Source: Oscillospiraceae bacterium
GTDB taxonomy: Bacteria > Bacillota > Clostridia > UMGS1810
DNA: 7,159 bases
Direction: 5' to 3'
NCBI GenBank assembly: GCA_022769845.1
Contig: JALEIO010000192.1
Location: 1-7,159, forward strand
Translations under genes and position numbers: made by a program
Part shown: positions 1 to 6,141 of the stretch, piece by piece
Layout of the letters: each line of letters begins with the position of its first letter
Numbering within the stretch: position 1 is the stretch's first letter
Notes under the pieces: generated by a model
What the model was told of the DNA's origin: nothing
The model's input: only the letters and a program-made list of their open reading frames with translations
Database searches by the model: none

Positions 1-71
1 AATGTTCATTTCCCGGTTTCAAAACTCTCATCCATTGGCGCTAAATCCCAGAAAACCACCCACTATGATTC

Positions 72-83
72 TTTAGGGTAGAC
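72..83. repeat. 12-bp direct repeat, copy 1
   Basis: TTTAGGGTAGAC occurs here and again at 285-296 in the same orientation. The two copies bracket 201 bp that do not belong to ugd. The copy here joins directly to the RIIVG codons of ugd, while the other copy forms the NVYPK codons just before them in the protein. This is the arrangement left by an insertion that duplicated its target, or by a slipped-strand or recombination event. Confidence 0.6.
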
Positions 84-284
84 CCCTCTCAATCTCTGTA
101 TCATCTATTGAAAACCCCTGATACTACGGCATTTTTCAGCCTCTACCAGAATTTCTTCAACGCCAATTTCACGTTCCAAATGTACTTTATCACTACCCGC
201 AGACCTGTACCCTAGAACCTCATTTTTTCGGCAATAACGGATGATTTTAGCAGTCATCATAGCCTACGAAAAATCAACTGAAAA
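84..284. other. 201-bp segment interrupting ugd
   Basis: This DNA lies between two 12-bp direct repeats, within what should be continuous ugd sequence (NVYPK followed by RIIVG). No terminal inverted repeats are evident at its two ends when compared by eye, so it is not an obvious intact IS or MITE. It could be the remnant of a larger element or captured DNA. On the - strand it contains a 51-codon reading frame, listed separately. Its origin is not recognised. Confidence 0.45.
105..260 (-). CDS. Unrecognised 51-residue ORF inside the ugd interruption
   Basis: ATG at 260-258 (the next codon is also ATG) opens a 51-codon frame ending in TAG at 107-105. The product is polar and charged, with a Lys/Arg-rich first third (AKIIRYCRKN) and an acidic middle (LEREIGVEEILVEAEK) that could form a helix. 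There is no convincing Shine-Dalgarno, only a weak GTAGG very close to the start. An ATG follows directly after the stop but its frame closes after about 13 codons. I recognise no family. It may be a fragment of a larger gene carried in with the insert, or chance coding. Confidence 0.2.
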   Translation of the reverse strand: MMTAKIIRYCRKNEVLGYRSAGSDKVHLEREIGVEEILVEAEKCRSIRGFQ

Positions 285-296
285 TTTAGGGTAGAC
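285..296. repeat. 12-bp direct repeat, copy 2
   Basis: This is the second copy of TTTAGGGTAGAC. On the - strand it reads GTC TAC CCT AAA, in frame with ugd as V-Y-P-K. It is therefore the copy in the original reading context, and the gene departs from homology immediately after it. Confidence 0.6.
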
Positions 297-571
297 ATTA
301 TCGTAGAGGGCTTTACTCTCGCGGAGAAATTCAGGACTGAAGATGATGTTCTTGCAGTGGCACTTCTCCCTGACGGAAACCGTACACCCAACCGGCACCG
401 TGGAGTTGATGACCATGACGGCGTTTGGATTCGCCTTCATGACCAGCTCAATCACATTTTCCATAGCCGTCGTATTGAAATGCTGGGTAACGGAATCGTA
501 ATTGGTAGGGGCCGCAATAACAACAAGCAAATCCCGCAATAAACTCAATGCCATCATCTTCCAAAAAATTT

Positions 572-600
572 TGTCCCTAATATAACTTCAGTCCCTAACA
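572..600 (-). mobile_element. Possible insertion-sequence end remnant in ugd codons 5-14
   Basis: The - strand carries TTAGGGAC twice (598-591 and 580-573), 18 bp apart, inside a segment that begins TGT and ends ACA. ugd homology is lost exactly where this segment starts, after MKIA, and resumes about 70 codons further into the protein. Repeated short motifs next to a TGT...ACA boundary are a feature of IS21-family termini, so this could be an IS end left by an imperfect excision or IS-driven deletion. The family assignment is from memory and weak; the repeat itself is plain in the sequence. Confidence 0.25.
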
Positions 601-628
601 TTGCTATTTTCATTTTATGAATTCTCCA

Positions 629-1231
629 TTAAAACTTAAAAGTATCCTTCAATCCTAACCATTTTTGATCCTTTTCACTTAAATTAAGAGGCGAACCGTC
701 AGTCAAAGTATAGCCTTCTGCCGAGGCACTGCCATTATATTCACCTAAAACATTAGGCCATTCAATGCCGATTTCAGGATCATTCCATGCAAGGCCGCCC
801 TCGTCACCGGGATGGTAAAAATCAGTTACTTTATAACAAAATTCAGCCGTTTTGCTGAGCACCAAAAATCCGTGTGCAAAACCCTCCGAAATATAAAACT
901 GTTTCTTGTTTTCTTCAGTCAATTCTACGCCAAACCATTTACCATATGTTTTACTGTTTTTTCTCAAATCTACAGCAACGTCAAACACACTGCCCTTGAT
1001 AACTCTTACAAGCTTTCCCTGAGGATATTGCTTTTGAAAATGCAGTCCGCGAAGAACTCCCTTTGTTGACATACTCTGATTATCCTGAACAAAAACCATA
1101 TTAAGATCAGCATCGTGCATATCATTCTGATTGTAAGTTTCCATAAAATATCCTCGGTTGTCACCGTGAACATTCGGTTCTATTATATACAGTCCATCTA
1201 TGGGTGCTTTTGTAACCTTAATTTGTCCCAT
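629..1231 (-). CDS. rfbC: dTDP-4-dehydrorhamnose 3,5-epimerase
   Basis: The enzyme epimerises dTDP-4-keto-6-deoxy-glucose at C3 and C5, giving dTDP-4-keto-L-rhamnose, the third step of dTDP-L-rhamnose synthesis; it is cytosolic and usually dimeric. The 200-residue product has the full jelly-roll sequence. Visible landmarks are RGYFMETY (26-33), VLRGLHFQ with the catalytic His64, Lys73 in QGKLVRV, SEGFAHGF (115-122), and CYKVTDFYHP carrying Tyr133 and Tyr139. WNDPEIGIEWP (149-159) is the usual C-terminal landmark. Length is normal (180-200). ATG 1231-1229 overlaps the rfbD stop by one base (TAATG), with AAGGAG 11 bp upstream, so translation is probably coupled to rfbD in an intact operon. Because rfbD is frameshifted, ribosomes would stop about 320 bp before this start, and rfbC must then rely on its own ribosome site. 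Confidence 0.95.
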   Translation of the reverse strand: MGQIKVTKAPIDGLYIIEPNVHGDNRGYFMETYNQNDMHDADLNMVFVQDNQSMSTKGVLRGLHFQKQYPQGKLVRVIKGSVFDVAVDLRKNSKTYGKWFGVELTEENKKQFYISEGFAHGFLVLSKTAEFCYKVTDFYHPGDEGGLAWNDPEIGIEWPNVLGEYNGSASAEGYTLTDGSPLNLSEKDQKWLGLKDTFKF

Positions 1232-1435
1232 TAAAACTCAATCTCCTTTAAATATCGCATTAAAGCATCTTTCCAATCCGGAAGAGGTTTAAATCCGTTT
1301 TCGAAGAGCTTGCTTTTATCCAATCTACTGTTAAAAGGACGCGCCGCTTTTGACAATCCATATTCAGCTGTAGTTACCGGAATGACTTTTGTACTATATC
1401 CTGCTTGTCTGAATATCTCACAAGCAAACTCGTAC

Positions 1436-1437
1436 CG
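1436..1437 (-). other. rfbD frameshift 2, missing base in a Trp codon
   Basis: The - strand reads AGC GGTACGAG where AGC TGG TAC GAG (S-W-Y-E) is expected from the family's GYxSWYEFA stretch. One base is missing and the correct frame resumes at once as YEFACEIF. There is no homopolymer at this site, so simple slippage is a poor explanation. Confidence 0.75.
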
Positions 1438-1617
1438 CTTATATATCCGCCCTCATTCGTTGCGTGATAATACCCGTATTTATCCGTTTCAACCATATCA
1501 ACAAGCAGCCTTGCAAGGTCAAAAGTATAAGTAGGTGTACCTATTTGGTCATTTACAACGCGAAGCGCATCGTATTTTTTCCCAATATTGAGCATAGTTT
1601 TAATGAAATTGCTGCCG

Positions 1618-1622
1618 TTTTT
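1618..1622 (-). other. rfbD frameshift 1, A5 homopolymer
   Basis: On the - strand the frame reads GGA AAA ACG here. One extra A would give GGA AAA AAC GGC, restoring G-K-N-G-S-N-F as in the family. The loss sits in a homopolymer, a common place for both sequencing error and slippage. A ribosome or polymerase slip by one base on these A's would also restore the frame. Confidence 0.8.
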
Positions 1623-2112
1623 CCAAAAACCCACGCAATTCTTACAATGAAATATTTATCCAGAATTGCCGACACAGCAAGCTCTCCATTAAGCTTGCTT
1701 TCACCGTATACATTAAGCGGTGAGTATTCTTTGCAATCTGCTTTCCACGGATCTGTGCCCTGACCGCTAAAAACATAATCCGTGCTGATATATATCATTT
1801 TACAATCAATGTCACGACAAGCTTGGGCAATGTTAGCAGTACCTTCTTCATTTATCGCAAAAACTTTTTTACAATTTTCGGCATCCTCCGCAGCATCAAC
1901 AGCCGTCCAAGCAGCGCAATGTATAACCGCGTCGGGCTTTATATTTGAAATAAGCTCGCAAACCGCAGATCTATCTGTAATATCAAGCTTTGTTGTTGGA
2001 ATTAAAGAACTTTCGGCAACATCAGTTCCTATTGCTGTATGCCCCCGCCTTGTTAATTCATTTACTACATCATATCCGAGTTGCCCGGCAACTCCAGTAA
2101 CAAGTATTTTCA

Positions 2113-3138
2113 TTATCTGTCACCATACATCTTATTATAATAATCCTGATATTCACCGCTTATTATATTCTTCCACCAATCCTTGTTGTCAAGGTACCAA
2201 TTAACCGTCTTAACGATACCATCGTCAAATTTAGTTTCAGGAAGCCAACCAAGTTCGTTGTGAATTTTTGTAGGGTCAATTGCATATCGCAAATCATGTC
2301 CTTTTCTGTCTGTTACATAAGTAATAAGACTTTCGGGTTTGCCGAGAAGCTCGAGTATCTTCTTTACAATATAAATATTTGTTTTTTCATTATGACCGCC
2401 GATGTTATACACCTCACCCACTCTGCCTCTGTGTATTATTAAATCGATTGCCTTGCAATGGTCTTCAACATAAAGCCAATCACGAACATTAAGTCCTTCG
2501 CCATACACAGGAAGAGGCTTGTCCGCAACCGCATTGGCAATCATGAGCGGAATTAGTTTTTCCGGAAAATGATAAGGTCCGTAATTGTTTGAGCAGCGTG
2601 AAATTGTAACAGGCAAACCGTAGGTTCTGTTGTACGCCTGAACGAGCAAATCTGCCGCCGCCTTTGACGAAGAATATGGACTTGAGGTATGAATCGGCGT
2701 TTCTTCCGTAAAAAACAAATCAGGTCTGTCAAGCGGTAAATCACCGTATACCTCATCCGTCGAAACCTGATGATAACGCTCAATCCCATACTTTCTGCAT
2801 GCGTCCATAAGTGTTGCAGTACCCATAATGTTAGTTTCAAGAAACACCCCGGGATTCTCAATTGAACGGTCAACATGAGATTCTGCAGCAAAGTTTACAA
2901 CCATATCGGGTTTTTCTTCTTCAAAAAGCCTATAAACCGCTTCTCGGTCGCAAATATCATCTTTAACAAATCTAAAATTCGGATTGCTCATTACAGATTT
3001 CAAAGTTGAGAGATTTCCCGCATATGTAAGCTTGTCAAGGCATATAATTCTATAATCGGGATATTTATTAAGCAAATGAAATATAAAATTGCTGCCTATA
3101 AATCCGGCACCGCCGGTAACAATAATAGTTTTTTTCAT
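2113..3138 (-). CDS. rfbB: dTDP-glucose 4,6-dehydratase
   Basis: The enzyme converts dTDP-glucose to dTDP-4-keto-6-deoxyglucose using tightly bound NAD+, the second step of the rhamnose pathway. It is an extended short-chain dehydrogenase of 341 residues, the normal length. The NAD-binding GGAGFIGSNF holds G9-x-x-G12-x-x-G15. The catalytic triplet Thr127-Asp128-Glu129 is in STDEVYGDL and the YxxxK pair is Tyr155/Lys159 in PYSSSKAAAD. VNFAAESHVDRSI (81-93), SRCSNNYGPYHFPEKLIP (180-197) and GLNVRDWLYVEDHC are all family signatures. ATG 3138 follows the rfbA stop by 11 bp with AGAGG 7 bp upstream. Its TAA overlaps the rfbD ATG. The gene appears fully functional. Confidence 0.97.
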   Translation of the reverse strand: MKKTIIVTGGAGFIGSNFIFHLLNKYPDYRIICLDKLTYAGNLSTLKSVMSNPNFRFVKDDICDREAVYRLFEEEKPDMVVNFAAESHVDRSIENPGVFLETNIMGTATLMDACRKYGIERYHQVSTDEVYGDLPLDRPDLFFTEETPIHTSSPYSSSKAAADLLVQAYNRTYGLPVTISRCSNNYGPYHFPEKLIPLMIANAVADKPLPVYGEGLNVRDWLYVEDHCKAIDLIIHRGRVGEVYNIGGHNEKTNIYIVKKILELLGKPESLITYVTDRKGHDLRYAIDPTKIHNELGWLPETKFDDGIVKTVNWYLDNKDWWKNIISGEYQDYYNKMYGDR

Positions 3139-3149
3139 TATTTTTCCTC

Positions 3150-4040
3150 TTATTTATCTATGTATTTTCCATCAAGAACATCTTTAAGATATTGCCCGTA
3201 TTGATTTTTTTTCAATACATCATATACCTTTAATACATCTTCTTTTGAAATCCATCCGTTAAGATATGCAATTTCTTCAAGGCATGCAATTTTTCTGTGC
3301 TGATGTGTTTCAACCGTTTTAACAAAATTCGTCGCATCTGCAAGACTCTCGTGAGTGCCGGTATCAAGCCAAGTAAACCCTTGCCCCAGAAGTTCCACGT
3401 TTAACTCGCCGTTTTCAAGATATATTCTGTTTAAATCGGTAATTTCAAGCTCGCCGCGCGCCGAAGGCTTTAAGCTTTTCGCATACTCAACAACTCTGTT
3501 ATCGTAAAAATAAAGCCCCGTTACACAATAATTACTTTTTGGTTTTTGAGGTTTTTCTTCAATAGAAATTGCTTTTCCGCATTCATCAAATTCAACAATA
3601 CCAAAACGTTCAGGATCATCTACATAATAGCCGAATACTGTTGCTCCCCTCCCGTTTTCAGCATTTTCCACTGCTGCTTTGAGTCTTTTCTTCAAGCCCT
3701 GACCGGCAAATATATTGTCGCCGAGAACCATTGCCGCAGTATCGTTTTCAATAAAATCAGCTCCAATTATAAACGCTTGCGCCAAGCCGTCCGGAGATGG
3801 CTGAACCGCATACGAGAGGTTTAGTCCAAACTGCGAACCGTCTTTTAGAAGTTCTTTAAATCTCGGTGTGTCCTGCGGTGTTGAGATTATGAGTATATCT
3901 CTTATTCCTGCACTCATAAGAACTGACAAAGGATAGTATATCATTGGCTTATCATAAATCGGCAAAAGCTGCTTTGATGTAACCGTTGTAAGCGGGTAAA
4001 GCCTTGTACCTGAACCGCCTGCTAATATTATTCCTTTCAT
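3150..4040 (-). CDS. rfbA: Glucose-1-phosphate thymidylyltransferase
   Basis: The enzyme joins glucose-1-phosphate and dTTP to give dTDP-glucose and pyrophosphate, the first and feedback-regulated step of dTDP-rhamnose synthesis. The product has 296 residues, normal for the family. The nucleotide-binding signature LAGGSGTRLYPLT (6-18) is followed by KQLLPIYDKPMIYYPLS (23-39). Metal and substrate residues are Asp108 in VLGDN, EEKP (161-164) and Asp226 in WLDTGTH. I chose ATG 4040-4038 because MKGIILAGG is the standard N-terminus. An in-frame TTG ten codons upstream has no support. The ribosome site is modest: GGGAAAG about 12 bp upstream. The 77-bp gap to the preceding gene contains no hairpin, so co-transcription is likely. 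Confidence 0.97.
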   Translation of the reverse strand: MKGIILAGGSGTRLYPLTTVTSKQLLPIYDKPMIYYPLSVLMSAGIRDILIISTPQDTPRFKELLKDGSQFGLNLSYAVQPSPDGLAQAFIIGADFIENDTAAMVLGDNIFAGQGLKKRLKAAVENAENGRGATVFGYYVDDPERFGIVEFDECGKAISIEEKPQKPKSNYCVTGLYFYDNRVVEYAKSLKPSARGELEITDLNRIYLENGELNVELLGQGFTWLDTGTHESLADATNFVKTVETHQHRKIACLEEIAYLNGWISKEDVLKVYDVLKKNQYGQYLKDVLDGKYIDK

Positions 4041-4117
4041 AGTAATACCACGCTTTCCCAAATAATACAATTCATAAATTTAATATCAGCACAAACAAAA
4101 CTAATTAAAAGGCATAT

Positions 4118-5272
4118 TTATCGGTCACAAATGGCCTTCACAATATTAGCCAGGCTTTTATCTGATTTTTCACTTTTGAGAATAAGCTTTGTGTCTTCAA
4201 AAACTTTTTTTCGGTTGTGTTTTAAAATGTTCTTTATTCTCCTCAACTGTATTAAAAATTTTGATTTTGTTCCATTTGCATATTCCGGCTTAAATTGTAC
4301 CAACATATTAGTCGGCATAAATACACGTTGCATTAATTGACGAATCTTTCCAACTAAAGAATTACTATCGTGCATTTTTTCTTGCATATCACGTGTACCA
4401 AAACTACCGCCATCAAAAATTATATCAAGAAGAATTTCTACATCTTTATCAAATACATATGAATCTCCAAACCATTTGGATATTATATTCGTAACATAAT
4501 CATTTATTTTTACAAGATTTGCTTTCTTCAAATATCTATTCAAAATTTCATAATCTAATTTTGAGTTTTTTGATAAAACATAAAAGTCCATCAGCATCCT
4601 AATACCGGCACCACCGTTATATAGATGATTACAAAGATGCGCTAACAAATATGTATACAAAAGTTCATTACTCAATACATATTTATGTTCTTTACTTTTT
4701 GATGTTTTAACATATTTCCAAATATTTTTGAACATTTTATACGCTCTGTTACTTGATTTTAAAATTTGTCTATGCAATTCAACATATACACAAGGCATTT
4801 TAAAATAAGAAATGTGAACTTCATAATGTTTGAAGATTTCAGAACGCAAGTAATTAAGCTTTTCGATTAAAACTTTTTCTGCATCTTTTTCAGTCTCACG
4901 CCTAACAAGAACATCTATATCTCCACTTTTACGATAATGAGTCATTGGATAAAAGTGTTTTACAACGCTTCCTTTAAGCGGAATATAATCAATACCGGCT
5001 TCTTCAAAAGCATTGCCGATTTTTTCAAGCTCCATAGTTTGCAGAGTATCAATTTTTATTGACATCAAATATGAATAATAAAATTTCTGCATAACATCTT
5101 TGGGAACATCAATTTTAAGGTCGCGCAAAGCTACATACAGCATATTTTCAACGCCGTGACTTTTACCGAATGTATATAACTTTTCAAAATCAATATTTTT
5201 GGGCAAACTCGGCACATCACCCTTTAGAATATATCGAATTAATTTAATTGTGTAATCGTAAATTTTATCCAC
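4118..5272 (-). CDS. Nucleotidyltransferase-fold protein (PF14907 type), unknown substrate
   Basis: The 384-residue product resembles the 'uncharacterised nucleotidyltransferase' family (NTP_transf_5, PF14907), which has the polymerase-beta-like fold. The diagnostic core is PLKGSVVKHFYP (98-109) followed by YRKSGDIDVLVRR (113-125), with the Gly117-Asp118-x-Asp120 metal-binding pattern. VELHRQI (164-170) could supply a further conserved site. The helical half holds a second family motif, LLAHLCNHLYNGGAGIRMLMDFYVL (209-233), with His212, His216, Arg225 and Asp229. No signal peptide or membrane segment is seen; it should be cytosolic. The start is GTG, set by an AAGGAG 8 bp upstream. It lies between the priming transferase and rfbA, so a role in modifying a sugar, nucleotide-sugar or protein of the polysaccharide pathway is plausible, but no substrate is known. 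Base composition is very AT-rich: six 60-base samples average 26% GC, two of them 18%, against 35-58% in samples of the priming gene and 30-48% in rfbA, rfbB and rfbC. This suggests separate acquisition. Confidence 0.8.
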   Translation of the reverse strand: MDKIYDYTIKLIRYILKGDVPSLPKNIDFEKLYTFGKSHGVENMLYVALRDLKIDVPKDVMQKFYYSYLMSIKIDTLQTMELEKIGNAFEEAGIDYIPLKGSVVKHFYPMTHYRKSGDIDVLVRRETEKDAEKVLIEKLNYLRSEIFKHYEVHISYFKMPCVYVELHRQILKSSNRAYKMFKNIWKYVKTSKSKEHKYVLSNELLYTYLLAHLCNHLYNGGAGIRMLMDFYVLSKNSKLDYEILNRYLKKANLVKINDYVTNIISKWFGDSYVFDKDVEILLDIIFDGGSFGTRDMQEKMHDSNSLVGKIRQLMQRVFMPTNMLVQFKPEYANGTKSKFLIQLRRIKNILKHNRKKVFEDTKLILKSEKSDKSLANIVKAICDR

Positions 5273-5286
5273 TTATTACACTCCTT
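5270..5286 (-). promoter_or_regulatory. Ribosome site and GTG start of the nucleotidyltransferase
   Basis: AAGGAG (5286-5281) stands 8 bp before GTG (5272-5270). The stop of the preceding gene is only 16 bp upstream of the GTG, so this site fixes the start as GTG. The reading MDKIYDYTIK is a sensible N-terminus. Confidence 0.8.
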
Positions 5287-5288
5287 AT

Positions 5289-6020
5289 TCAGCACGAGCC
5301 GTCGCCTTTAAGCACAGCAGGAATAGTAGCAAAAACCGTTTTTATGTCTGTCCAAAAACCCCGTTCATCTATGTATTTATTATCAAGCTTCATCCAATCG
5401 TCAAAGTCTATATTGCTTCTGCCGCTGCACTGCCAATAGCATGTAAGTCCGGGTTTAACCGACAGACGGCGCATCGCATACTTATCATACTGCATAACCT
5501 CGTGGCCGAGCGGCGGCCTTGGCCCCACAACGCTCATTGAACCACCTAAAATATTAAAAAGCTGCGGCAATTCATCAATGCTTGTCTTTCGTATAAACGC
5601 ACCTACTTTTGTAATTCTTGGGTCATGCTCCATTTTAAAAGCAGGTCCATTCATTTCGTTTTGTTCCAAGAGCTCTTTCTTCATATTTTCTGCGCCAACG
5701 CACATTGAGCGAAACTTATACATTCTAAAAAACTTTCCGTTTTTTCCAACTCTGGTTTGCGAAAAAAACACCGGTCCGCCGTCCTCTATTTTTATTGCTA
5801 TTGCCGTGATTGCAAACACCCACGACAAAAAAACAATTGCCGCAAAAGAACTTACAATGTCAAATGTGCGCTTAAAAAATTCATAAACAGGCTTTTTCGG
5901 TATGCTTTCATCAATTGTGAAATTTGTAAAATTAATATGACTGATTTCAATTTGCGAAGAATTTGCGCTTGCCGTACTCGAAACTATATTCTCATTTTCC
6001 GAAACATTAACGCTTTCCAA
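5289..6020 (-). CDS. Initiating sugar-phosphate transferase (WcaJ/RfbP C-terminal type)
   Basis: Monotopic polyprenyl-phosphate sugar-phosphate transferase (PF02397). It transfers a hexose- or N-acetylhexosamine-phosphate from a UDP-sugar onto undecaprenyl phosphate at the inner face of the membrane, the first step of repeat-unit assembly. The 243-residue product has a Ser/Asn-rich leader (1-40), then the basic FFKRTFDIVSS (48-58) and a single hydrophobic segment (about 55-78). The catalytic block follows: EDGGPVFFSQTRVGKNGK, MYKFRSM (100-106), SIDELPQLFNIL with Asp149-Glu150, SVVGPRPP (163-170) and PGLTCYWQCSGRSNIDFDDW (190-209). It is the short form, without the multi-spanning N-terminal domain of WcaJ or RfbP. 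The start is TTG behind GGGGGAGGA, with no suitable upstream ATG. The usual Ser-Pro of the re-entrant helix reads Ser-Trp (66-67). The sugar cannot be told from sequence alone. It is the first gene of the operon. Confidence 0.92.
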   Translation of the reverse strand: MESVNVSENENIVSSTASANSSQIEISHINFTNFTIDESIPKKPVYEFFKRTFDIVSSFAAIVFLSWVFAITAIAIKIEDGGPVFFSQTRVGKNGKFFRMYKFRSMCVGAENMKKELLEQNEMNGPAFKMEHDPRITKVGAFIRKTSIDELPQLFNILGGSMSVVGPRPPLGHEVMQYDKYAMRRLSVKPGLTCYWQCSGRSNIDFDDWMKLDNKYIDERGFWTDIKTVFATIPAVLKGDGSC

Positions 6021-6034
6021 GAAAATCCTCCCCC
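6018..6034 (-). promoter_or_regulatory. Ribosome site and TTG start of the priming transferase
   Basis: GGGGGAGG lies about 6 bp before TTG (6020-6018). It is among the strongest Shine-Dalgarno sequences in the window and may compensate for the rare TTG start. The next in-frame methionine is residue 100, inside the catalytic domain, so this start is well supported. Confidence 0.75.
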
Positions 6035-6103
6035 TATTGTGCTTTATCCAACGAAATTAACTATCATATTAAAAATTTATGTAAACATTTACGAATCAAA
6101 ATA

Positions 6104-6124
6104 ATATGTATTATAATAACATAT
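6104..6124. promoter_or_regulatory. Inverted repeat over the operon -10 box
   Basis: ATATGT (6104-6109) and ACATAT (6119-6124) form a 6-bp inverted repeat with a 9-bp AT-rich centre. It spans the -10 hexamer and start-site region of the - strand promoter, where a bound regulator would block transcription. AT-rich dyads arise easily by chance, so this is only a candidate operator. Confidence 0.25.
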
Positions 6125-6141
6125 CACGTTTGCTATTTCAA
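6113..6141 (-). promoter_or_regulatory. Sigma-A promoter for the polysaccharide operon
   Basis: On the - strand TTGAAA (6141-6136) and TATTAT (6118-6113) are separated by 17 bp, each matching consensus at five of six positions. The expected start is near 6106, leaving a leader of about 85 nt before the TTG start. A perfect TATAAT overlaps it three bases downstream, but with a 20-bp spacer. Confidence 0.6.

Larger units (their letters stand above)
58..613 (-). pseudogene. ugd: UDP-glucose 6-dehydrogenase, broken and interrupted
   Basis: An intact gene would oxidise UDP-glucose to UDP-glucuronate in the cytoplasm, for polysaccharide synthesis. Three pieces are visible. The N-terminus begins at ATG 613-611 with MKIAMLGT, the start of the Rossmann fold, 15 bp after the rfbC stop and behind a GGAG site, and reaches a stop after 19 codons. 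The middle piece (about 557-285) contains VVIAAPTNYD, NSTVPVGCT and FSPEFLRESKALYDN, all characteristic of the family, then runs into a stop at 266-264. After a 201-bp foreign stretch, RIIVG resumes at 72-58, one base out of frame. Roughly residues 9-75 of the normal protein of about 390 residues are missing, including most of the NAD-binding glycine motif. Homology past 58 is not recognisable, and the catalytic Cys region is absent from the window. The identification is firm and the gene cannot encode a working enzyme as written. Confidence 0.85.
1231..2113 (-). pseudogene. rfbD: dTDP-4-dehydrorhamnose reductase, two frameshifts
   Basis: RfbD reduces dTDP-4-keto-L-rhamnose with NAD(P)H to dTDP-L-rhamnose. 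Reconstructed across both breaks the gene encodes about 294 residues, normal for the family. Visible are the Rossmann motif TGVAGQLG (6-13), AAWTAVDAAE, STDYVFSG, the catalytic YxxxK as YGESK, and VRIAWVFGK; after break 1 NGSNFIKTML and VNDQIGTPTYT; after break 2 YEFACEIF and a normal C-terminal tail ending KEIEF. Break 1 is in an A5 run (1622-1618) where A6 would keep frame; break 2 is between 1437 and 1436, where SWYEF is expected but a base of TGG is missing. As written, translation ends at 1553 after 186 residues and loses the substrate-binding C-terminal part. The start ATG 2113 shares a base with the rfbB stop (TAATG), and the reconstructed stop overlaps the rfbC start in the same way. 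With all motifs preserved, the lesion is either very recent or an error in the sequence. Confidence 0.9.

Noticed and set aside
1..104. Frame after the 51-codon ORF that reads WVVFWDLAPMDESFETGK, faintly recalling a MazF-type toxin and hinting at a toxin-antitoxin pair
   Set aside because: A stop codon lies upstream within the frame and another ends it near the window edge, and the similarity is only a few residues. The RIIVG match to ugd across the same bases is the better explanation.
812..1069. Open frames on the + strand across rfbC and other rfb genes
   Set aside because: They run antisense to well-identified enzymes, have no recognisable domains and lack ribosome sites.
4041..4070. Ten-codon N-terminal extension of RfbA from an in-frame TTG
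   Set aside because: The family begins at MKGIILAGG, and the extension has no ribosome site of its own.
4041..4117. Possible internal promoter (TTGTTT with TATGAA) before rfbA
   Set aside because: Both boxes are poor and the spacing is 16 bp. In DNA this AT-rich such matches are expected by chance.
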